Source of the DNA: Ascidia mentula
Lineage: Eukaryota > Chordata > Ascidiacea > Phlebobranchia > Ascidiidae
Assembly (NCBI GenBank): GCA_947561715.1
Contig: OX387203.1
Coordinates: 2,046,001 to 2,110,000, forward strand
Direction: 5' to 3'
Length of the DNA stretch: 64,000 nt
The stretch's first letter is position 1. Every line of letters starts with the position of its first letter. A program made the translations under genes and the position numbers. The notes below the pieces were generated by a model. It was not told the origin of the DNA, searched no databases, and saw only the letters and a list, made by a program, of their open reading frames with translations. Of the stretch, positions 1-10,082 are shown one piece after another.

Positions 1-47
1 ACATAAAAACCTTTATAATAAAATAAACGAGTTCTTAATACGAAAAC

Positions 48-2801
48 CTGTTCAGCGTGGGAGTGAACAACATCTAAAGCGCTTCTAAACTGTTTTCCTA
101 CAGAAGTCCTCCAAAAAATGAAATCAGGGAATAGGTAAGGAGTCTCCATACGTTTGTTGTATATTTGAGCGATTTCCCTTACAGCTTTAATGTATGGGTG
201 TTTTTCTCTGAGGAAAAAAAAACACATTTGTTTTGCATTAGAAAATAAAGCCGTTCTAATGTACCTTTTCAGTTGACAATCGGTGTGTGACGACATAGCA
301 CATCTTAATATGGTATCCAATGCCATTAAATTGACGTCAACAAATACGTCGAATGAACGATCAGTCTGTTCCTCCCACTTGTCCAACATTATTTTGGTCG
401 ATTCGTCCACAACTTTAGCATAGCTGCGAAAGCACGATAATTTTTTAAAATGCATCCATTTTCGATCGAATCGCATTGGCACAGGTTTGTCTAACCCGAA
501 GGGCGCATGTGACGATTTCCCACATGACGAAAATGTGCCATTTGGTGCATATTTACATGGACTAGCATTCCGATTTGATCAGTATGATGGCTATTTACTA
601 TTTCAAACATCATCGTAAAGCATCATTTGTAGAGACAATTGCTGCGCATGCGGCGATTTCAGCGTGTGGGTATACATCCTGTCAAGTGGCACACAAACAT
701 ATTTCCAAATCGCTTTCGGCCCTTCAGCCAATAAATGATTAAACCCTCCTGCTTGGCGCTTGTGCATTGGTAAATTTGCTACACTTGCATACAGCGTAAC
801 AGTTTGGTATATACAAGTAACTTTGTTAAAGAGAATCAGAGACACATTTCACAAATTAAATACGCCATAGAGATCAATAATGAATTCCATTGGTTTCAAT
901 GATAGCTTGTTTTACTAAAAGATACAAATACTTTACTTTTACTATATCTAAAATCACTTGGACTGGTGAGACCTTACAGGGCGGAGCAGGGTGTGCACCT
1001 CTCTGCAGCCTTCATTGACTATTATAGCTCTTTTGCACATATTAAATCACTTGCTTTTTAAGTATGCTGAAATGAAAGACAGGCGTAAGCAGGTGTCTGT
1101 TCCTCTGCCATTTCTTTCCTTTGCTCGTCACCAACCCGTCTCCAATCCACGGACGCAAAAACCCGTATGCAAGTTCTGCTTTCGGTGCTGAAGAAAAAAG
1201 CTAAAATCATTCCTTGAAAATGCAACGATTGTTCAATTATTAGAACAGTGGTTCTTAATCAGTGGGAGATTATTGGGTTGTAGGTGGGTAATTGGTTGGC
1301 AACAAAATATACAAAAGTAGTTGGAAAAGAAATATTATGTTCTGTATTCACTGTATGTTGTACACTAATTGGCAATTGGTCATGCCATACAGTCGAAAAA
1401 GGTAAAAAATATATAACAGATATAGCGCAAATGCAATAATTAAACTCTTGGTTAGAAAAATTAAAGGCTAGTGGGAAGAAGGGATTTTGTTTAAACTGGA
1501 AACCGCTGTCCTAGAAAACACTGTTTGATACAAGGTTGCTAAATTTTCCTAAAATACCTCCACTTGAAAGTAAGGGAATAGCCACGTCCGGATGGTGCAG
1601 CGTTAACGCGGTGATGAGTGGCCCGAACCAGTGGTTCAGCATGGTCGGATTGGTTGAAAGTACTTTGCATCTGTTCAGAAGCCCCTCCTGGCTGGTCGTG
1701 AACTGCAAAATGTTTTGCTCATCATTTTGATCTTATTCAAGAATTTTAATCGGTCGGTCGGTGACACTGCAAGTTCCCGAATCCTGTACAGTGAAATTTT
1801 TAACTTTTAACAAAGCTTTAACAAAACAATTTGTGGCTCCACTCACTGTAACCTTCGGAAAACATGTAACTGTGATGTGGCAAAAAAGTTTTCTTCCCAT
1901 AACTTGCTTATCTGTTTAGGCCCAAGGGCAAACATTACGGTCACAACTTTACCAAGAGATACCACCTTGCCTACCATATGGTGGATATAGTTACTCGGTT
2001 ATAGTGGTTTGTTGAGTGTAGACTGAATACACGTTGGTAAAGGATTTGCGGAAATCATACTCAGCAAATACATAAGGTGCCGTTTATCGCAAGGAAAAAC
2101 GACAAGTCGCAGTTTTTGCCATGTATAATGGTATGTTGTTACGGGTATATCGAGGGAGGATGGATTTGTTATAGTGCCAAAAAAGACCCTGTAGTGACAG
2201 ACAAAATGTTATGAGATTAATTTTTCAACATTTCTTGTGCTTTGTCTGGCGCATACATAGCTATCCACATTTTTTCATTAGACTGGGATTTAAACCCACG
2301 TCATCCGGTCCACGAATTCCGATCACGTTTTCATCTTGTGACAGTCGGACGCCATGACTGCCGTTGCCGATTGCCCGTCAAAAAAACAGAATTTTAGTGC
2401 GTCATGATATGGTACGAACAGAAACCGCACGCCTCCACCCATATACAGAAACTTCCACAATAACATGTGGTATACTTAACACGCCTCACTCACGTATTTT
2501 TTAAATCAGTACTGAGGACACTGTTTATTTTTGAAACCATACAAAATTTTAACATTAAAGAACCATCAAATAGTGTGGCTGTAGTAAGATTGATATATAC
2601 CTCTTTATTGTGGCCGAAAAGCCAATGTTTCTTAGTACGTCCTGCGGCCTCTTCAAGGTATTGTACCAGCTTGTATCTTTCATGTATCGGCTTTACGATA
2701 TTCCAGATCACATAACCAAGGGTTATGAATAATATAAAATCCAAGAAAAGTTTTGAGGTGACAAAGCCACTTGTGAGAAATACAGCTTGCAAGAAGGACA
2801 T
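48..2801 (-). CDS. CYP4-type cytochrome P450, gene A (5' half; 3' half beyond window)
   Basis: N-terminal half of a CYP4 monooxygenase on the minus strand. Exons from 5' to 3': 2601-2801, 1558-1702, 1055-1187, 265-423, 48-207; exons 6-11 lie left of the window. The 266 residues include an N-terminal membrane anchor (about residues 15-37), the FGHNKE end of exon 1, and the C-helix stretch [11 protein letters not shown], whose WxxxR contacts a haem propionate in P450s. The start is the ATG of MSFLQAVF, matching the start of B; an in-frame ATG 14 codons upstream is not shared. Intron 3 uses a GC donor (GCAAGT), as in B. The gene is a near-identical tandem duplicate of B. A hammerhead-bearing element is inserted in intron 3, just beyond that donor. 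Product family is secure; substrate is unknown. Confidence 0.9.
961..1043 (+). mobile_element. Hammerhead mini-element, decayed copy in CYP4 gene A intron 3
   Basis: An 83-bp insertion with a decayed hammerhead core (CTGGTGA at 963-969, then a GACCT/AGG stem and CTCTGCAG) and the family tail ending TTTTGCACAT. It is bracketed by a perfect 10-bp duplication AAATCACTTG (951-960 and 1044-1053). The same site in gene B (6913-6922) is empty. It sits immediately beyond the GC donor of intron 3. Confidence 0.82.
2278..2365 (-). repeat. tRNA-like SINE fragment, family 2 (CYP4 gene A intron 1)
   Basis: On the minus strand: GATCGGAATTCGTGGACC followed by a B box GTGGGTTTAAATCCCAG. The matching piece at 8085 shows it predates the A/B duplication. 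Confidence 0.55.
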
Positions 2802-4253
2802 TTTACATAAACCGTCTGCAAAAACGCCTGGCAAAAACTTCATTTAGGTTTGTGGTATTTGTCCCAATGTGATAAAAATAAACAGCTAATTTTGTGGATC
2901 AACACACGGTACAAGTTCTGCATACACTTATTTATCACCTTGTGGCTGGCTACCTACTTTAATCATTGAGGAAGCGAATTCGGACGTTCATACAACTCTT
3001 GGTCAGTAAAGAATTTATTGTGTCTGCACTGTTGAAAGAATATCGACGCATCGACAAAACTGCTAAACCGTGTCATTTTAACAGTGTTGCAACTTGTAAT
3101 AGCTGACTGCATATACTGCCTTCTGCAAATCCTTTTTATGGCAATGTACAAGAGTGTGCAGTTAGCTGCTTATTACTTCGTAATCTTATTTTCCTGCTAC
3201 TAATGCTGTAAGTTTGGTTACAGAAACCCACAAGCCTCGACAACTAGACTGATATTTACTTGACCTCGAGTTACCTCTTCATCACAAAGTCCAGAGACAA
3301 GCTGAATGTTTGTGCTGCTTTTTTTCCTTTCTACGCGCGAATTTTTTTCCCTCGATGTGCTTCGTTAAGCACGCTTATAATTTCTATCCTATTCTTAGGA
3401 CTAACTTGATTTGCGAACGTCAATGTTTTATTCAAAAGAAAAAAAAACATTACGGCAATTACCCAGTAAACAATTTTGACATTAATGTGTGGTCGTGAAA
3501 CGAGCATAAAACAAAAGTCACTGAAGTGTGTACATTTAAAACCAACTGCATTTTTTACTGTCTTGTAACTAAATATGTTTGGCGATGTCTCCCGGCTCTT
3601 CCATCAAGTAGCACAAATGGCATTATAACCGAACCCCTATAACAGTTGCTTCCAGAACCATTTCGACCTATAAAGATTATCTATTTTCTACATTTGAGCA
3701 TGCAAGACTCATTTCTACACGGTTTTTGTACATCAATCCCTACTAACGTGGTTATATTTGTCGCCCAACTGTAAAATACAATAGATGACTTTGCTTTGAA
3801 TTACAAAGACCAGTTAGCGCAATGCACGTCCCTCTCAACGAAATTTTCCATACAACTTCATGCTCACGATTTGAACAAATCCCCGAATTTATATTTCTAT
3901 AAAAATTGTGATGCAGAATAAACAGGTCCCAAACTTTGTTCATCGACGTGATGAGTATGCATACAAATATTGAAATGTCACAAATTAGAAACGTCCTGAA
4001 ATTGTATATTAGGAAATGACAATGAAGGGCCCATTATATTTACCGTTAGATACCTTGTACATGGATGCTACACTGTCCTAATTTTAAGCACTGATGAACT
4101 TGGTGTCATTATTTGTATGTTGCTTTGACTCGAAATATGTTGCAGCCTTTTGTACGATATGCATGTGTCGAGACATATTAGCTGCTAAAGATTTTATGTG
4201 CTGCAAATAAGTACCTTTGTTTGTCGTCAGTGATATTTAATATATACATTATT
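2802..4253. other. Intergenic between CYP4 genes A and B
   Basis: Upstream region of gene A and downstream region of gene B. Roughly 2843-3560 aligns with 8990-9790 upstream of gene B, marking the extent of the tandem duplication. No gene seen. Confidence 0.7.
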
Positions 4254-4259
4254 TTTATT
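4254..4259 (-). promoter_or_regulatory. Poly(A) signal, CYP4 gene B
   Basis: AATAAA on the minus strand, about 65 bp after the stop codon. Confidence 0.6.
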
Positions 4260-4323
4260 GACTATTATGCATACTCAACGACCAATACAATAATCGTATC
4301 CGGCGTTCTTATGCGAACAACTC

Positions 4324-7300
4324 TTATAGCAAACGTTCAATTTTAACGTGGATTCCGTCCTTGCTTTGTAAGGTTATAAGAGCATGCATTATTGGTTCAG
4401 GTGTTTCTTCATCCAAGTACAGGCGATATCGTTGAAGTGTTTTGGCAAGCACTATCTTTATTTCATTCATGGCAAAATTCTGTCCGATGCAGTTTCTAAA
4501 ATAAGCAGATGCACTACATGTCGTTGCTTAGCATCATTTTCGATGTTTACTACAAGGTAGATCATCTGGCAATAATACTTCTTATAGTAATAAAAATACC
4601 TGGCAGCATGATTCAATGAATTAATTTAGATGCTTACCTGGGACCAGCAGAAAATGGTATGAAAGCATGTGGAGAACGCTTTGCTATATTCTCCTTCGTA
4701 AATCTCTCCGGATTGAATTCCTATTACATTACAGCGTATTTGAAATAGTGTAGTACATATATAAATCGTTTAGTGTTGCATTTTTACCAGCGGTTTATCC
4801 CAAATTAATTCATTGCGATGGTGGGCAAAAATGAATAGAAAGCAGTTTGTTCCTTTAGGTATCACAGTTTCGTAGTTCTTATTTAGTTTGCTTCGTAAAG
4901 TTATCGGTTCGTCCAAAGTCCTTCCAGTTCCATTTATAGGTGTGTATAATCTCATACTTTCTTTTATGAACATCGTCAAATACTCAAGTTTCGGCAAGTC
5001 ATTCCTGAAAATCATCAAAAACATGAGAAAGCAGAACAGCGTTATAAAAAATTCAAGAAACAATTCTAAACGTTGGGTTAGCGAGGTTTCCTGTTTGTCC
5101 TGTGAAAAATACGTAAACATTTCTCATTCATTATTTTAGTTTGTCTATGGTTGGGCCTGTACAGATGCGAGACAGATATGGTAAAATGTACCAAGGAATG
5201 CGGACAATATTTTCCGCAATCTTTTTTCTTTCAAAATTTACCATTCAACAGATTGCCTTTCTCCAAGCACTTCTTTTACCTCATCTCGACATTTTTCTTG
5301 CATATCAGGGTGTTTCGACAGGTTGTACATTGCCCAGGAAATAGCTAAAAAACGTTTTTCATTGGTTGTTTGAGATTAAAGTTGATTATTCCACTATTAA
5401 GCGCCAGTAGTTTTGTGAATATATTTACCACTTGCTGTTGTATCGTGTCCGGCAAGGAGAATTGTATTGACTTCATCTTTAATTTCACTATCAGTTAAAC
5501 CTTTACCGTCTTCATCCTAACAACAAAATAATCTTCAAGCAAGTTTACTAGCTTCGCAGCATATAGAGCTGGATAGGCCACCTTTTTTCGGACAAGCTAC
5601 TGGAACCCTGTGGATAGAGTGCTGTGCCTGGGTATCTCAGGGTCCTAAGTTCAAACCTTACCGAAAGCTTGATTTTTCAGATCTAGGGCAATTCTGCCAG
5701 ACATGCGGTTGCAGTTAATTAGCAGTAAATTAATGATTTAAAAAAAGTTTCCTTCGAATTTCAGTCTGACTCACCTTTGTCTGCAAAAGAATATCAAGAA
5801 AATCTAGCTTTCTTTTTCTCTTGTAGATAGATTCTTCATCGTCCAAATCGCTTGCTACTAAGTTGGGTTCCGCGTTTTGCAAAGCTTTGCGCCGTTCCGC
5901 AATTACCTGAAAATTTATGTTAATTGTTACCTCTGTAAAACCTTCCACGTAAAGTCAAATATTTTTCGATGGCAAACAAGTTGATGTTGAGAGTTGTAAG
6001 GGATTCTATCTCTGTGGTTTCATAATTAATTTTTAAACACGTTTTAGAGTTTAAACTGATACCAGGGTAATTTTGCATGAATGTTTTTGGATGAGTGAGT
6101 GTTGGAACAATGTAAGGACGGTCTTTAAAAAAGATTGAAACTTTGTTGGTAATGATCGAAATTCGCCTAAATGATTGTTTGTTCCTATACATAAAAACCT
6201 TTAACATAAAATATGCGTGTTTTAATACGAAAACCTGTTCAGCGTGGGAGTGAACAACATCTAAAGCGCTTCTAAACTGTTTTCCAATAGAAGTCCTCCA
6301 AAAAATGAAATCAGGGAATAGATAAGGAGTCTCCATACGTTTGTTGTATATTTGAGCGATTTCCCTTACAGCCTTAATGTATGGGTGTTTTTCTCTGAAG
6401 AAAAAAAACATTAGTTATGCATTAGAAAAAAAAGCCGTTAACATTGGTACCTTATAAGTTGACAGTCGGTGTGTGACGACATAGCACATTTCAATATGGT
6501 ATCCAAGGTCATTAGATTGACGTCAACAAATACGTCGAATGAACAATTAGTCTGTTCCTCCCACTTGTCCAGCATTATTTTGGTCGATTCGTCCACAACT
6601 TTAGCATAGCTGCAAAAGCACGATGTTATATTAAAATGTATCGAGTTTCGATCGAATCAAATGGCCTGCAAACATATTTCCAAATCGCTTTTTGACCATC
6701 AGCCTATGAATGATCGAACCCCCATGCTTGGCATTTACGCATTTGGCACTTTGCCAAATAGAAATCCGAGCCACATGTCTCGTTCGGAGACACATTATCA
6801 CAAATTAAAATCGACATAGAGAAGAATAAGAATTCCATAGGTTTCCATGGTAGCTTGTTTACTAACAGATGATGAATTCGTTGAAAAACGTTCTTTACTT
6901 TTACCATATCTAAAAGCACTTGCTTTTTAAGTATGCTGAAATGAAAGACAGGCGTCAGAAGGTGTCGGTTCCTTTGCCATTTTCTCCCTTTGCTCGTCAC
7001 CAATCCGTCTCCAATCCACGGACGCAAAAACCCGTACGCAATTTCCGCTTTCGGTGCTGAATAAAAAGTTAAAATGATTCCTTGAAAATGCAACGATTGT
7101 TCTATTCTTAAAACAGTGGTTCTTAATCAGTGGGAAATTATCGGGTTGTTAGGTGGGTAATTAGTCGGCACCGAAATAAACAAAAGCATTTGGAAAAGAA
7201 ATATTATGTTCTGAGTTCACTGTGTGTCGTACACCTATTGACCATTGGTCATGAAAGTATAAGAGAAAATGCAATAACTAAATTCTAAGTTAAAAAGTAA

Positions 7301-8718
7301 ATGCCAATGGGAAAAAAGGATTCCGTTTGAACTGAAAACGGAATCATTTTTTCCCATTGGCATTTACCGCTGTCCTAGAGAACTCTGTTTGATACAAGGC
7401 TTGCTACAGTTTTCCTAAAATACCTCCACTTGAAAGTAAGGGAATAGCCACGTCCGGATGGTGCAACGTTAACGCGGTGATGAGTGGCCCGAACCAGTGG
7501 TTCAGCATGGTCGGATTGGTTGAAAGTACTTTGCATCTGTTCAGAAGCCCCTCCTGGCTTGGCGTGAACTGCAAAATGTTTTGCTCAATATTTTGATCTT
7601 AGTCGAGAATTGCAAGTACCCAATCCTTGTACAGTGAAGTTTTAAACTATTTAAATAGCTTAAACAAAACATTTTGTGGCTCCACATACTGTAACCTTCG
7701 CAAAAATATTTAACTATGCTATGGCAACAATGCTTTTATTCCCATAACTTGTTTATCTGTTTAGGCGCCAGGTCAAACAACACGGTATTTACGGTCACAA
7801 CTTTACCGGGAGATACCACCTTGGATGGATAGAATTACTAGGTTATAGTGGTTTGTCGAGTGTAGGCTACACGTAGGTAAAGGATTGGCGAAAACCATAC
7901 TCAGCAAACACATAACGTGCAGTTTTTGTCATGTATAATGGTATGTTGTTACGGGTATGTAAGAAGAAAATATCGAGGAAGGATGGATTTGTTATAACAC
8001 TAAAAACGATTATATAGTGACAGACAGAAGGGTATGAGTTCATTTATAGTGCTTTGTCTGGCGCATACATAGCTATCAACATTTTTCATCAGACTTGGAT
8101 TCGAACCCACGTAATCCGGTTCACAAATTCCGATGTTTTCATCTTGTGACTGTCGAACGCCATTACCGACGTTGCCGAAACGGAATTTTAATGCGTCGTA
8201 ATAAGGCAAGGACAGAAACAGCACGCATCCACGCATATACAGAAGTCCCACATTAAAATGTGGTGTACTTAAAACGATTTCCACGCCTCAGTCACGAATT
8301 TTTGCGTCATAATGAGGTAAGGACAGAAACTGCACGACAGAAATCGCACGACAGAAACTGCACCCATATACAGAAAGTCCCACAATAACATAGATGTAGT
8401 ATATACTTAACACGATTTCCAGTCACGTATTTTGAGATCAGCATTTTAGACACTTTTTATTTTTGAAACCATACAGAACTTTAACACTAAAGAACCATCG
8501 AACAGAGTGGTTGATACCTCTTTATTGTGGCCGAAAAGCCAATGTTTCTTGGTAGGTCCTGCGGCTTCTTCAAGGTATTGTACCAGCTTGTATCTTTCAT
8601 GTATCGGCTTTACGATATTCCAGATCACATAACCAAGGGTGATGATTAATATAAAATCCAAGAAAAGTTTTGAGGTGACAAAGCCACTTGTGAGAAATAC
8701 AGCTTGAAAGAAAGTCAT
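4324..8718 (-). CDS. CYP4-type cytochrome P450, gene B (complete, 530 aa)
   Basis: Complete CYP4-like P450. Exons 5' to 3': 8518-8718, 7424-7568, 6924-7056, 6451-6609, 6235-6394, 5775-5906, 5429-5516, 5242-5344, 4788-5004, 4638-4720, 4324-4495; total 1593 nt including TAA. Seen: N-terminal anchor, I-helix [11 protein letters not shown]-helix KESMR (ExxR), FNPERF, and haem loop FSAGPRNCIG with ligand Cys about residue 476. Known of the family: CYP4 enzymes are ER-bound monooxygenases, often omega-hydroxylases of fatty acids and eicosanoids, and many attach haem covalently through a Glu in FEGHDTT. B has Ala332 at that place, unlike C, D and E. Intron 3 has a GC donor. Intron 6 holds a tRNA-like SINE, intron 2 a 30-bp palindrome, and a MITE lies just upstream of the start codon. 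Substrate is unknown. Confidence 0.93.
5590..5715 (+). repeat. tRNA-like SINE copy, family 1 (CYP4 gene B intron 6)
   Basis: A degenerate A box (GGATAGAGTGCTG) and B box (AAGTTCAAACC), then a tail AAGCTTGATTTTTCAGATCT and GCGGTTGCAG. The tail matches the minus-strand copy at 10640. Confidence 0.6.
7298..7366. repeat. 30-bp palindrome in CYP4 gene B intron 2
   Basis: Arms 7298-7327 and 7337-7366 are complementary with one mismatch, spacer 9 nt. Gene A has only one arm at the same place (around 1463-1490), so the second arm arose after the A/B duplication. Confidence 0.8.
8085..8170 (-). repeat. tRNA-like SINE fragment, family 2 (CYP4 gene B intron 1)
   Basis: Paralogue of the 2278 fragment; minus-strand B box GTGGGTTCGAATCCAAG. 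Confidence 0.55.
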
Positions 8719-8766
8719 TTTACATAAACCGTTTGCTAAAACACCTGGAAAAAACAGTATTGGAAA

Positions 8767-8990
8767 GTCTGCAGAATGTGGCAGTTTTCGACGAGATCTT
8801 TGGCGTGCAAGACTAAATCTTTTCGCCTGCGCACGTGCAACGACAACGATAAAACGTCTATCTGTTAATTGTTTTATTTTTAGACATTCGCGTGACGAAA
8901 AAAATTTTCGTGTGCTGTCAGAAAAATTTGACGTGCAAACAAGAAAAGTTGAAGAAAAACTTGCGCGTGCAGCTGCCAAACTCTGCAGAC
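8767..8990. mobile_element. MITE-like insertion just upstream of CYP4 gene B
   Basis: A 224-bp block with terminal inverted repeats: left GTCTGCAGAATGTGGCAG, and the right end reads GTCTGCAGAGTTTGGCAG on the other strand (16 of 18 identical). It is absent from the corresponding place upstream of gene A (around 2830-2850). It is G+C-richer than the flanks and by chance keeps the gene B frame open upstream of the true start. A target duplication is not clear. Non-autonomous DNA transposon is the likeliest class. Confidence 0.72.
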
Positions 8991-9526
8991 TGGATTATAG
9001 GTGTGTGGTATTTGTGATAAAAATAAACAGGAAATTCAACGCACGGTAGAAGTTCTGCATACACTTTTTTTATCACCCTGTAGGTCGCTACCTAATTGAA
9101 TCATTTAGGAAGCGAATTCGGGATCATAAATTGTAAAAGAGCAAGCCACTTTTACAAGCAAAGGTCAGAAAAGAATTTAATGCAATTGTACTGATGAAAA
9201 ACATCGACGAAAGTGCTAAACCGTGTCGTTTCAACAGTGTTACAACTTCTAACAGCTGGCTACATATACTGCCTTATGCAAAACCTTTTTATAGAATGCA
9301 CAAGAGTGTGCAGTTAGCTGCTTATGGAGAGAATACTTCGTAATGTTATTTTCCGGCTACTGATGCTGTTTCTTACAGGAACCCGCAAGCCTCGATCGCC
9401 GACTGAAAACTCTTCATCACAAAGTCCACAGACAAACCGAATGCTTGCGTTGCCTTTTTTTCCTTTCTTCGCGTAAAACTTTTTCCCTCGATTTGCTTCA
9501 TTAATCACGCTTATAACTTCCATCCT

Positions 9527-9608
9527 GCCTGATGAGACCTTACAGGTCGAAACAGTGCGTGTACACACCCTGTCTGCAGATTTGCAATATTATGGCTTTT
9601 TTTGCACA
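9527..9608 (+). mobile_element. Hammerhead mini-element between CYP4 genes B and C
   Basis: An 82-bp insertion with a full hammerhead core: CTGATGA (9529-9535), stem II GACCT/AGGTC, GAAA, stem III ACAG/CTGT enclosing a GTGTACAC palindrome, and a GTC cleavage triplet ending at 9574. Stem I is short, about 4 bp with a bulge. The flanks are 15-bp near-perfect duplications (9512-9526 and 9609-9623). The paralogous region upstream of gene A (3376-3390) is empty. Confidence 0.85.
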
Positions 9609-10082
9609 TATAACTTCTATCCTATTATTAGGACTAACTTGAGTTGCGTACGTCAATATTTTATTTGAAAACATTTATAGCAATAATCCAATAAACAATT
9701 TTCACATAAATATGTAGACGTGAAGCGAACCCAAAGCAAATATCACTAAAGTGTGTACATTCAAAACCAACTGCATTATTACTGTCTTGTAACTATATAT
9801 ATTTGAAGAAGTCTCCCGGCTCTTCCATTAGATAGGACAAATGGAATTATAATATAAAGCTGAGAACCTCTATTTAATTGCCTTTCTTACCAATAAAATT
9901 ATCCAGCCGTTTTCTATATTGATTTTTCAAGATTCATTTCTACGTAGTTATTCTACATTAATCCCTTCTAACGAGGTTATAATTGTCTCTCAACTGAAAA
10001 AAAGAGAATTATTAATTGCTATGACTTACATAGATCTTTTGATGCCTTACTTAATGGTTTAGTTGTGCATGCAGGCAAAATA

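Noticed and set aside
3655-3690. Possible further hammerhead relic (TTTCGACCTATAAAGATTATC)
   Set aside because: Only stem II and GAAA-like bases remain; the core motif is gone, so it cannot be told from chance.
8719-8979. Frame open upstream of the gene B start, giving a 177-codon reading with an 87-residue extension
   Set aside because: Most of the extension is the MITE sequence; gene A lacks it and starts at the homologous ATG.
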